From assembly GCA_017618275.1 (NCBI GenBank), contig JAFZUS010000140.1:1-50519 (forward strand): DNA of 50,519 nucleotides. Direction: 5' to 3'. Source of the stretch: Prevotella sp. (GTDB lineage: Bacteria > Bacteroidota > Bacteroidia > Bacteroidales > Bacteroidaceae). The stretch's first letter is position 1, and every line of letters starts with the position of its first letter. Below, piece by piece: positions 23,497-30,604 of the stretch. The translations under genes were made by a program, and so were the position numbers. The notes under the pieces were generated by a model. That model was not told where the DNA came from and ran no database searches. It saw only the letters and a list, made by a program, of their open reading frames with translations.

Positions 23497-25055
23497 AAAA
23501 GATTCTTTCTGTCGTTTGTCTGTTTGCTTGTATTCAGACCTGTCTTGCCCAAAAGTTCATTGAATATAATGGGCGGCAGTATTATCAGAATGTTTTTACT
23601 ATCAAAGACTCAATTCTTTCTTTTTACCCTGTTGACGAAACGAAAATTGCAGCAGTTGGCGGTGTATCAGCCGGTGATGTTACTATTCCTGTTTCAATCC
23701 CCAACTACCCCAAAGATCATTATAGGTTTAGCAATAGAATGGCAATCTATCCAACGCTTACTATAAAGAATGTGGAAGTTGAAGATACTGCGGCTAATCA
23801 GCGTAAAGTTGATGCGAAAAGACAATATGCTGAATATCGACTGGAAGTAGTACAGACGGTAAAGTCTCAAGTTGAAGCCATCAAAGCCCTAAAGGGAGAG
23901 AAACTGACAGATGATAAACTGATTTATGTCTTCAGTGACATAATGAAAAGGCACGGCGGTCCTTGGAGTGACAAAGAAAAGGAAAAACTTAAGGTTGGAA
24001 AGAACTGCATGAATGCCATACCCATATACATGAAGAAATTGGACGAAGAAGAGACCCTGCTTCAAGGATTTCTAAATCTGACAGATAGAGGGCAAATATT
24101 GGCAACGACCATTGCAAGAGACGGCTATACTGGCGATGGCAGGGAAATGGGAAATGCCCTTGGCTTGCCGAGTCCTATTGAAAGACATGAAAACGAGGCT
24201 TACAACTATGCCAATTACACGGAAAGATTGTTGAAAAAGAAGATAGACATAACCATCAAGAATCCGCTCTTAGCAGACGAACCCGTGACCGTTTTCAACC
24301 CTTGGTACGAAGGCATTGGAGCAGAAGAATGGAAGTGGTTACAGGATATTGAAAGGAAAGGAGGCTTGGAACATATCGTAACGACTTTTCCAAAGGAAGA
24401 GAATTATTACAAGTCAGAAGAATATCCTGATTACATATTTCACTTCAATGAAGATAGGCTTCTGTATGCTTTAGATAAGAACGGAAATCTAATTGGGGTT
24501 TCTGTAGATAATAGATTTGAGTGTTATGATGGAGCAACGATGCTTTATGATTTTGAGCATAATGCGTATAATATCAAGTCTGAAAGTGAAGGAGTTCGAA
24601 GATGGGCATACTATCTGATAAATAAGAAACTTGGTATAAATACTGAGCCTGGTTTTGAAAAGGACGCAATGGGGATGATGCTTGGAATAGGTGGCATCGG
24701 TTACGAAATGGAGGTCTTGAACAGATTATATGCTTATCGACAAATTACAAAAGGCGAATACAATCGGAAAATGTCTGAACTAAATGCGAAAACAAAGACA
24801 TTGAGCAAGAAAAATGATGTTGTTTTAAAGAAATATCCGTCAGATGCCGAAATGAAAAGAGCCGAGAAGTTTATTGAGCAATTAGAGAGCGATTACTATA
24901 ATTCTAAACTCTTCTCCAAAACCCATGTTGAGCGTTTGAACGGAATACAAGTCATGTTAGTATCAGATGACAGGAAACTAAAAATACTGAAGACATATTC
25001 AGTAGATGGCAAAGGAGAATTAAAAGCCAATTATGTGACATTGGAAAAGAATTGA
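23493..25055 (+). CDS. Secreted protein of unknown function
   Basis: About 520 residues with a signal peptide (MKKILSVVCLFACIQTCLA, cleaved before QKF). No family was recognised. The mature protein starts with a beta-rich part (to about residue 90). A long charged helical region follows (about 95-210, ending near LTDRGQILATTIARDGY), then a mixed part with FNPWYEGIGAEEWKWLQ and a Lys/Glu-rich C-terminal helix (EYNRKMSELNAKTKTLSKK). Codon use is AT-rich. It is coupled by a 4-base overlap to the UDG-like gene, an odd partnership of a cytoplasmic and an exported protein. A strong terminator follows at 25081. Confidence 0.6.
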   Translation: MKKILSVVCLFACIQTCLAQKFIEYNGRQYYQNVFTIKDSILSFYPVDETKIAAVGGVSAGDVTIPVSIPNYPKDHYRFSNRMAIYPTLTIKNVEVEDTAANQRKVDAKRQYAEYRLEVVQTVKSQVEAIKALKGEKLTDDKLIYVFSDIMKRHGGPWSDKEKEKLKVGKNCMNAIPIYMKKLDEEETLLQGFLNLTDRGQILATTIARDGYTGDGREMGNALGLPSPIERHENEAYNYANYTERLLKKKIDITIKNPLLADEPVTVFNPWYEGIGAEEWKWLQDIERKGGLEHIVTTFPKEENYYKSEEYPDYIFHFNEDRLLYALDKNGNLIGVSVDNRFECYDGATMLYDFEHNAYNIKSESEGVRRWAYYLINKKLGINTEPGFEKDAMGMMLGIGGIGYEMEVLNRLYAYRQITKGEYNRKMSELNAKTKTLSKKNDVVLKKYPSDAEMKRAEKFIEQLESDYYNSKLFSKTHVERLNGIQVMLVSDDRKLKILKTYSVDGKGELKANYVTLEKN

Positions 25056-25080
25056 ATAATAGGAAATTTGCAATATTATA

Positions 25081-25107
25081 GGCCGTCCATCATGGACGGT
25101 CTTTTTA
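25081..25107 (+). terminator. Terminator after the AT-rich gene pair
   Basis: GCCGTCCAT pairs with ATGGACGGT around a one-base centre and is followed by CTTTTT. It is a very stable hairpin. Confidence 0.9.
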
Positions 25108-25230
25108 CTGTATCCAAATAATGGTTGTAGAAGCCAATAATAAGGTCTGATTAAAAAGGTCTTATCTCTAAATGATTAGCCGCCGAAAGACTCTGTCAGA
25201 TGGGGTGTGTCGACGGCTTTCAGAATACCG

Positions 25231-25272
25231 ACTTTTGAGTATTGCAGGATTCAGGGAATCGCCGTACCTTTG
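25231..25272 (+). promoter_or_regulatory. Promoter of the di-haem protein gene, near-copy of the one at 28051
   Basis: ACTTTTGAGTATTGCA (25231-25246) contains the -33 TTG, and 20 bases later comes TACCTTTG (25265-25272). Thirty-eight of 42 bases are the same as at 28051-28092, upstream of a methyltransferase. The likeness stops at the -7 box, so the shared part is the control region itself. Confidence 0.8.
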
Positions 25273-25295
25273 CGGCTGAATTTGAATAATAATAT

Positions 25296-27050
25296 ATGAA
25301 CTATCGAAACATCATTAAAATGGTACTGGCAGGGCTTATAGTGGCGCCTGCCTTTACCGCTTGTTCGGACAGCAATGATCTGACCGAACTGGGTCCGTTG
25401 GAGACTGAGGAGCAGGCCTTCGGCAAGGCTACGGGTATCTTTACGGCTGAAGAATGGTTCCCTGGCGGAAAGCTGGGTACTACCGAGAAGGCCAGCTATT
25501 CGGCTCCGACACCAGCCGTGGAACAGATAGCAGGGATGGAAAGCGACTTTATGACGGGTAATGACCTCTTCGAGCACCTCTACACCTTTGAGCAGGCTCC
25601 TCGTCGCGGACTGGGTCCTGCCTGGGTGCGCAACAGTTGTATTGCCTGTCACCCGAGTTACGGACACGGCAAGCGTCAGACGGAGTATCGCGCCAACACC
25701 ATTGGCAACGGCTATCTGCTGGTCATCTATCACCCCAGCAACAATGCCTATATTTCTGAAGTAACGGGTATGCCGCAGACGCAGGCGATGGCACCTTTCA
25801 AGGCTCCTATCGACGAGACGCAGATACAGATAGACTGGAAGACGGTGACGGCTATGGAGAGTGGACTCGCGATGACCTTCCCCGATGGCGAGAGTTACTC
25901 ACTCATCTATCCTGAGGTGCGCATCCCGCAGTCGGCCTTCAATACCAATCCGAAGCCTACCGACTATGATGTTCGCCTGGAGTCAACTATCGGCGTCTAC
26001 GGTACGGCGCTGCTCGATGCCATCGACGATGAGGATATTGAGAAGCAGTGGGCGTCTGAGGGCAAATATGTGGAGTTGAATCCCGCCATGTGGGATAAGA
26101 AGGCGAATACCTTCAAGGCCAGCGCCTACTACTCTGCGCCTTACAACGATACGGGGTCGCATCGCGGCGGGCACGGTCCGCTGAAGCGTTTCACTTACGC
26201 CATGACGCGTGGCTCGTTGCAGGATGGTGCTGGTGCCAATGCCATCTGGAACATCACCAACGTCACCCGTAGCGACCGCCATTGGCTCTACACCACTACA
26301 GCGTGGGCTAAGGCGCAGAGCGAAGACCCTGAGGTGATCAGCTACATCAAGCAGCACGGTTCGTCACCAACCAGTATTCTTTATCCTTACTATGCCGACG
26401 GTACTGATGAGGGCATTGCCAATCGTGTTTACGAGGTGCTCAACACCCCATCTGTCGCCTATAAGGAGACTTTCGAGAAGTATCTGCTGAACAGCGCACC
26501 CTACAATGGGATAGAAGAGATGAGCGACAAGCAGTACTACCAGTTTATGGTGTGGCACCGTGGTTTGGCTGTACCTGCTGCCCGTAACTTGAACGATGCC
26601 GATGTACAGCGTGGCAAGCAACTGTTCAGCGAGATAGGTTGTGCCCAGTGTCACCGTCCGTCGTGGACTACCGGCTCTGACGATATGTGGGTTGATGCCA
26701 GTACGAAGGCTTATGCCAAGCAGATCGGCAAGAGCGCCAGCAGTATGCTGCCAAAGTACGCCCATCAGACCATCTGGCCTTACACCGACTTGGTTCAGCA
26801 CCGCCTGTTCATGGTTAACGACATCCGTACCGGTTGGTGCCGCACCACACCGCTGTGGGGTCGCGGTTTGAGTCGCCGTCTCACTGGTGCCGACGATCGT
26901 CTGCACGACTGCCGGGCCCGTACCGTCATCGAGGCCATCATGTGGCATGGGTACTCCAAGCAGTCTGATGGCTATCGTGCCACCGAGAAGTTCTACAATC
27001 TGCCGAAAGCCGATCGCGATGCCATCGTTAAGTTTATCGAGTCGATTTAA
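25296..27050 (+). CDS. Di-haem DUF1111 (thiol oxidoreductase-like) lipoprotein
   Basis: 584 residues with lipobox AFTACSDS, so exported and lipid-anchored. Two c-type haem motifs are present: CIACH (115-119) and CAQCH (449-453). The rest follows the di-haem oxidoreductase/DUF1111 family related to MauG and cytochrome c peroxidases, with RRGLGPAWVRNSC before the first haem and HGPLKRFTYAMTRG and TPLWGRGLSRRL later. Such proteins commonly accompany imelysins and porins in iron-regulated loci, as here (porin 18838, imelysin 20250). Haem attachment could use the ResB-CcsA protein encoded at 40692. Own promoter; the next start lies 5 bases past the stop. Confidence 0.92.
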   Translation: MNYRNIIKMVLAGLIVAPAFTACSDSNDLTELGPLETEEQAFGKATGIFTAEEWFPGGKLGTTEKASYSAPTPAVEQIAGMESDFMTGNDLFEHLYTFEQAPRRGLGPAWVRNSCIACHPSYGHGKRQTEYRANTIGNGYLLVIYHPSNNAYISEVTGMPQTQAMAPFKAPIDETQIQIDWKTVTAMESGLAMTFPDGESYSLIYPEVRIPQSAFNTNPKPTDYDVRLESTIGVYGTALLDAIDDEDIEKQWASEGKYVELNPAMWDKKANTFKASAYYSAPYNDTGSHRGGHGPLKRFTYAMTRGSLQDGAGANAIWNITNVTRSDRHWLYTTTAWAKAQSEDPEVISYIKQHGSSPTSILYPYYADGTDEGIANRVYEVLNTPSVAYKETFEKYLLNSAPYNGIEEMSDKQYYQFMVWHRGLAVPAARNLNDADVQRGKQLFSEIGCAQCHRPSWTTGSDDMWVDASTKAYAKQIGKSASSMLPKYAHQTIWPYTDLVQHRLFMVNDIRTGWCRTTPLWGRGLSRRLTGADDRLHDCRARTVIEAIMWHGYSKQSDGYRATEKFYNLPKADRDAIVKFIESI

Positions 27051-27120
27051 GATCATGGGGACGGTTCTGCGTGATACCATTTTCTCCGAAAATTGGATCA
27101 TCAGAACCGTCCCCGTGATC
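27051..27120. repeat. 70-base hairpin (GGGGACGGTTCTG type) over a start codon
   Basis: Arms of 19 bases (27051-27069 and 27102-27120; GGGGACGGTTCTG against CAGAACCGTCCCC) pair with one G-T mismatch. The 32-base centre is itself nearly self-complementary (TGATACCATTTT with AAAATTGGATCA). It looks like a REP/REPIN-type element of the kind moved by RAYT transposases. The predicted ATG of the next gene (27055) lies in the left arm. Confidence 0.85.
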
Positions 27121-27714
27121 CTCATCCTCATTGCAGGGTCAGCATCTTTGTCTGCATCTCCCCTTGTTATTCCACAAAAGCAGGCCACGCATTTCTGCCA
27201 GTTGTTTGCCTCCGATGGAGGCTCGCTGTCGCCCATTTCGGTCCATGCCCATCGTACTATACAGCCCGATGATAGCCTCAGCGTAGAACAGATATTTGCA
27301 GGCTATATTCTGTTGGCCGACGGCTGGCAAACAATGCGTCTGTTTCCTCATCAGGAGGATGGCGTGGTATTGTGGTATAGTGCCACCGACGAACTCCCTG
27401 CCTCCATCGATTCGGAGCACCAGAAATACATCCGCGAGGTGTTTCCCCGTCTTATTGCCGAGGTACAGGCAGGCCATTGGCAGACGGTGGATGATTACAT
27501 CGACCGTATGATACAGTACCAGTGTCAGTTCGGCAGCCAAAAACTCCCTCCTCGTCCGTCGTCCGCTGCCATCATCTGGATATTCATTCTGTTTTTGGTT
27601 TTGATAATCCTTGGGATAAATAAATCAATATTTACGCTTGGGATTTCGAGGAAACCAGCCTCTTTCTACTCGTTTCTTCTGTTCAAAAAGTTCTCCAATT
27701 CCCCAAAGGGCTGA
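27055..27714 (+). CDS. Membrane-anchored exported protein, faintly like a segment of Bacteroidota ResB-CcsA
   Basis: About 219 residues from the ATG at 27055, the only reasonable start. The N-terminal 22 residues are encoded by a 70-base hairpin, followed by a signal-like segment (VPVILILIAGSASLSA), a soluble part of about 130 residues and a C-terminal membrane helix (IIWIFILFLVLIILGI). The stretch SVEQIFAGYILLADGW...IDRMIQYQ recalls the periplasmic part of Bacteroidota ResB-CcsA proteins, but this is uncertain. It follows the di-haem gene by 5 bases, so haem handling is a plausible guess. The last 30 codons run antisense into the DUF4491 gene, suggesting a lost original stop. Confidence 0.6.
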   Translation: MGTVLRDTIFSENWIIRTVPVILILIAGSASLSASPLVIPQKQATHFCQLFASDGGSLSPISVHAHRTIQPDDSLSVEQIFAGYILLADGWQTMRLFPHQEDGVVLWYSATDELPASIDSEHQKYIREVFPRLIAEVQAGHWQTVDDYIDRMIQYQCQFGSQKLPPRPSSAAIIWIFILFLVLIILGINKSIFTLGISRKPASFYSFLLFKKFSNSPKG

Positions 27715-27912
27715 GGCACCAAAGACTCCTACAACGGCAGAGATAAGGGTGTTCTCAATAAACAAAGCAGCCACGATGGCGGCTAAACCTATTACTAAAT
27801 ACACAATCCAGGGGCGTGTACCCCAGTAGTACTCTGTCTTGATGACAATAGGATGCCAAATCCCTATGGTCAAGAAGGTACAAATAGCTATGATTATTCC
27901 TGTGAAATACAT
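27625..27912 (-). CDS. DUF4491 family membrane protein
   Basis: 95 residues from the ATG at 27912 (MYFTGIIIAICTFL). Three hydrophobic segments and the family's conserved ends are visible: IGIWHPIVIKTEYYWGTRPW near the start and ERGWFPRNPKRK at the C-terminus. DUF4491 proteins are small membrane proteins common in gut Bacteroidota with no known function. A minus-strand TACCTTTG lies at 27938-27931, about 19 bases before the start codon. Its 3' end overlaps the convergent gene at 27055 by 90 bases; its strong family match makes it the better supported of the two there. Confidence 0.88.
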   Translation of the reverse strand: MYFTGIIIAICTFLTIGIWHPIVIKTEYYWGTRPWIVYLVIGLAAIVAALFIENTLISAVVGVFGASALWGIGELFEQKKRVERGWFPRNPKRKY

Positions 27913-28050
27913 CGTCCGAAATTTTGCTTGCAAAGGTACGGATAAGTGAGCGAAAAAACAAATAAATATGGGGATAATTTAGAATTGATACCTACTTATG
28001 ATTAATTGGTTTAGGATGCTGTTTGGGTGATACGGCAAAGAAAAAGCCTA

Positions 28051-28092
28051 ACTTTTGAGTATTGCACAATTCTTGGAATCGCCGTACCTTTG
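28051..28092 (+). promoter_or_regulatory. Promoter of methyltransferase gene, near-copy of 25231-25272
   Basis: ACTTTTGAGTATTGCA and GGAATCGCCGTACCTTTG match the promoter of the di-haem gene, differing at 4 of 42 bases. The 5' leader begins with a family-A palindrome fragment (TTTGCCGAGCGAAAGCA, from 28089). The -7 box of the second methyltransferase (28785-28792) shares the shorter stretch TCGCCGTACCTTTGCGG with the di-haem promoter. Confidence 0.8.
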
Positions 28093-28133
28093 CCGAGCGA
28101 AAGCATCTTTGCAGTAAGTAAAAGAATCATGTT

Positions 28134-28745
28134 ATGGGACTTTTGAAATCGTTTTTCACCAATTGCGCCCACCCGAAGGGACGGATGGGACGCGCTATAT
28201 TGAAGTTTATGAACCTGTGTCATGCACCGCTGACAAATTGGGGATTGAGCCTTGTTGACATTCAGGACGGATGGACGATGCTCGACATCGGCTGTGGTGG
28301 CGGCGCGACACTGAAAAGGCTGCTCAAAAGGAGCCAAGGTGCCAAGGTCTATGGCATCGATATCTCTGAGGAGAGTGTGGCCAAAGCCACAAAGGTCAAT
28401 GCCGACGTGATAGACAAACAGGTATTTGTGCAACAGGGATCAGCGGCAGAACTGCCCTATGATGACGGAACGTTCGACCTTGTGACGGCTGTCGAGACGG
28501 TCTATTTCTGGCCAAACCTACCCAGTTGTCTGCAGGAGGTTCGCAGGGTTTTGAAGCCTAGTGGTCATTTCGCCATCATGGTAGAGGTGATCGATACGGA
28601 CTCTAAATGGACGAACGTAGTGGAAGGCATGACTGCCTATCCTCCTGAGCAGCTAAAGCAATTCCTCGATGATGCAGGCTTCACACAGACGGAAATCCAT
28701 CGGAAGAAGCCATCTTATGCTACGATTCTTGGTGTAAAACCATAG
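28134..28745 (+). CDS. Class I SAM-dependent methyltransferase
   Basis: 203 residues. The SAM-binding motif LDIGCGGGATLKRLL (about 50-64) is followed by YGIDIS (motif II), GSAAELPYDDGTFDLVTAVE (post-I and motif III) and EVRRVLKPSGHFAIM (motif IV), the layout of UbiE-like Methyltransf_11 enzymes. An N-terminal helical lid (FMNLCHAPLTNWGL) may bind the substrate, which cannot be named. It has its own promoter, almost a copy of that of the di-haem protein, hinting at co-regulation. A second methyltransferase with its own promoter follows; the two share little sequence. Confidence 0.92.
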   Translation: MGLLKSFFTNCAHPKGRMGRAILKFMNLCHAPLTNWGLSLVDIQDGWTMLDIGCGGGATLKRLLKRSQGAKVYGIDISEESVAKATKVNADVIDKQVFVQQGSAAELPYDDGTFDLVTAVETVYFWPNLPSCLQEVRRVLKPSGHFAIMVEVIDTDSKWTNVVEGMTAYPPEQLKQFLDDAGFTQTEIHRKKPSYATILGVKP

Positions 28746-28784
28746 CTGTTTTATGTTTGCAACCAAGTTGCGAGTCATTCGCCG

Positions 28785-28880
28785 TACCTTTGCGGTCGAA
28801 TTTCATTCAACCGCGAAACTCGGCGGCGCCTCAGCAATTCAAGCGAGCTTGATTGCATTCGGCTTGCACGAGCTTTGCAG
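28785..28880 (+). promoter_or_regulatory. -7 box and palindrome-bearing leader of the second methyltransferase
   Basis: TACCTTTG lies at 28785-28792. The ~110-base leader contains CAAGCGAGCTTG and a run TTCGGCTTGCACGAGCTTTG (28858-28877) whose reverse strand shares CAAAGCTCG with the family-A element at 49811. No open frame is present in the leader. Confidence 0.6.
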
Positions 28881-28903
28881 CGTCAAACAAATAAAGAAGA
28901 TAT

Positions 28904-29566
28904 ATGGCAGACAAGATTAAAAAATCGTACAAGTTTAGCAAGAGTTTCTATGATGATGCGATTACGCAAGGTAAATGGTGGAGTAAGTTGTATTTCAAAT
29001 TGCTTTGGGGTGGTGTCGATGACAACGAGATAGCCCGCAGGGTGCTTAGTTGGATTCCCGATGATTTTTCTGGTAAGTTGCTGGATGTTCCTGTAGGCAC
29101 AGCCGTATTCACAAAGGATAAGTACCGTCGGATGACAAAAGCCGACATCACCTGTCTTGACTACAGCCAGGATATGCTGGAACAGGCTGAAAGTCGATTT
29201 CGTGGTGCAGGCATCACCAATATCAAAACCATGCAAGGCGATGTGGGCGCACTTTCCTTTAAGGATGGGACATTCGACAAGGTGCTCTGCATGAACGGCC
29301 TCCATGTGTTTCCTGACAAGACCATAGCATACGCAGAAATCCTCCGCACGTTGAAACCTGGCGGCGAACTGCTGGCATGCTTCTATATCGCAGGGGAACA
29401 GAAAGTGGCCGACTGGCTCGCCCGTACTGTTATGACCCGCATGGGATGGTTCACGCCTCCCTTTGATACCGTTGAAACCCTCAAACAGCGTTTGGAGCCT
29501 TACTACGATATTATAGACTTCCACGTGGAGGGCGCAATGGTCTATTTCAGGGCAAGGAAGAAGTGA
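28904..29566 (+). CDS. Class I SAM-dependent methyltransferase
   Basis: 220 residues. The SAM loop is LLDVPVGTAVF (about residues 59-69; the usual GxGxG is reduced to VPVGTA). ITCLDYSQDMLEQAESR is motif II, GDVGALSFKDGTFDKVLCMNGLH motif III, and AEILRTLKPGGELLACFY motif IV. This fits Methyltransf_11/25 enzymes such as menaquinone or small-molecule methyltransferases. The substrate is unknown, and the modified SAM loop is the feature to note. It has its own promoter. A 29-codon gene lies just beyond on the other strand. Confidence 0.9.
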   Translation: MADKIKKSYKFSKSFYDDAITQGKWWSKLYFKLLWGGVDDNEIARRVLSWIPDDFSGKLLDVPVGTAVFTKDKYRRMTKADITCLDYSQDMLEQAESRFRGAGITNIKTMQGDVGALSFKDGTFDKVLCMNGLHVFPDKTIAYAEILRTLKPGGELLACFYIAGEQKVADWLARTVMTRMGWFTPPFDTVETLKQRLEPYYDIIDFHVEGAMVYFRARKK

Positions 29567-29579
29567 TATATTGGAGTGA

Positions 29580-29669
29580 CTATGCCTTGCTATTGTAATA
29601 CCGTATCAGGCAAGCCACACCAGCGAATGCAATCACGAACTCCAGGGCTACAATCAGGATATAATTCAT
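29580..29669 (-). CDS. 29-residue single-pass membrane protein (candidate)
   Basis: The frame begins MNYILIVALEFVIAFAGVAC and ends LIRYYNSKA: one hydrophobic helix with a short positively charged tail. A minus-strand -7 box TAATTTTG (29711-29704) lies 35 bases upstream, a typical leader length, with TAGGA before the ATG. It convergently abuts the methyltransferase (13 bases apart). No family was recognised; the compact promoter plus membrane-helix pattern argues for a real small protein. Confidence 0.5.
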   Translation of the reverse strand: MNYILIVALEFVIAFAGVACLIRYYNSKA

Positions 29670-29824
29670 ATTCCTACAAGTTTTATAGTTATTACTCTGG
29701 CTGCAAAATTAATGGAATAATCTGAGGAATCCGGCTCCTTGTTATTAGTTGTTGCGAACGTTACTATCGGAAAATCTAATGAACGATTTTTGGCCTGATT
29801 TTTTGTCATATCGAAGAAATTGTG

Positions 29825-29832
29825 TACCTTTG
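29825..29832 (+). promoter_or_regulatory. -7 box upstream of the cobalamin riboswitch
   Basis: TACCTTTG at 29825-29832 puts the transcription start near 29839, about 20 bases before the aptamer. Confidence 0.75.
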
Positions 29833-29860
29833 CCGCGCAATTCTGAAAAGAGTTGCCCGT

Positions 29861-30016
29861 AAAGGTGTGCTTAACTGCACTTAATTGGGAATGTGAGTGA
29901 GAATCTCCGACTGTCCCGCAGCAGTGAACTCCGTTATGGCTCCTAAGCATAAACGCCATTGAACTATTGTCCGAGAAGGCGCTTGGGAGTGGAGGAAAGT
30001 CTGAAGACCAGCCTTT
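29861..30016 (+). ncRNA. Cobalamin (adenosylcobalamin) riboswitch aptamer
   Basis: AAAGG (29861) and CCTTT (30012) form the closing stem. Inside are the family's conserved blocks: TTGGGAATGTGAGTGAGAATC with CCGACTGTCCCGCAGCAGTGA (the B12-box side), CCGAGAAGGCG, and GGAGGAAAGTCTGAAGACCAGCC (the 3' GGxAxxAGTCxGxAGACC block). The ligand is therefore a cobalamin. It leads the flavodoxin-like gene at 30198, with 180 bases of further structure between. Confidence 0.92.
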
Positions 30017-30080
30017 GTCGGAAAGAATGCCGTTGCATCACGATGTATGGTGCAATCTGGCGCAAACAGATTTTTGTTGG

Positions 30081-30168
30081 TGTAAACTCTTTTTTGACTC
30101 ATAGGGAGTCATACGTGTATTATTATATAAGTTTACAGGGGCAGCCTGTCGTGAGACAAATCTGCTCC
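30081..30168 (+). other. Structured expression platform after the riboswitch
   Basis: TGTAAACT (30081-30088) can pair with AGTTTACA (30130-30137), enclosing a TGACTC/GAGTCA hairpin (30095-30111). A second hairpin follows directly: GGGGCAG (30138-30144) with CTGCTCC (30162-30168) and TGTC/GACA inside. A T-run lies before, not after, these stems, so they are not a classical terminator. They probably control access to the start at 30198, or form the alternative fold of the switch. Confidence 0.6.
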
Positions 30169-30197
30169 TTCCTAAATGAATTGAATAGATACGAGAT

Positions 30198-30596
30198 ATG
30201 AGAAAAGAATCAATCCTTGTGGTTTATGACAGGTGTCAGGCCACGGCAGAAGAAATAGCAGATAAGTTGGGAGCAGAGCCCGTCAGTGTACAAGTACTGA
30301 ATCCTCGGATGTTGGAAAGTGCACGAAACTTCGTGCTTTGCATCACCTTAGAGGGAGATGGGCAAATACCAATTCTCTGGCTATATGAGTGGCAGACTCT
30401 TTTGTATAACAATATTAATAGCAAGGGAATTGCGATATTGGTAAATAGTGCTGGCTCTGTTAATAGTTGGGTTGTTGATAACTTTTGTGAGGATTTGAGG
30501 AAGAACGGTGCCCATATCGTGGGACAAGTGCTTTACACTGGTTCAAAACAATGGAGTCTGGATGACTGGATAGCCAGCATATCACCTAATCTTTAA
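30198..30596 (+). CDS. Flavodoxin-like protein with degenerate FMN loop, under B12 riboswitch control
   Basis: 132 residues with alternating strands and helices as in flavodoxins: ESILVVYDRCQATAEEIADKLG, ARNFVLCITLEGDGQIP, GIAILVNSAGS and GAHIVGQVLYTG. The FMN phosphate loop, normally TxTGNT, reads YDRCQAT, so cofactor binding may be lost. It is the first gene behind a cobalamin riboswitch and is followed 8 bases later by a LysR regulator. A role in cobalt/corrin reduction or electron supply is possible but inferred only from position. Confidence 0.65.
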   Translation: MRKESILVVYDRCQATAEEIADKLGAEPVSVQVLNPRMLESARNFVLCITLEGDGQIPILWLYEWQTLLYNNINSKGIAILVNSAGSVNSWVVDNFCEDLRKNGAHIVGQVLYTGSKQWSLDDWIASISPNL

Positions 30597-30604
30597 TAAG
30601 GTAT

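Noticed and set aside
26887-27054. Upstream extension of the gene at 27055 to a start at 26887
   Set aside because: That part lies out of frame inside the well-supported di-haem gene and has no membrane or domain character.
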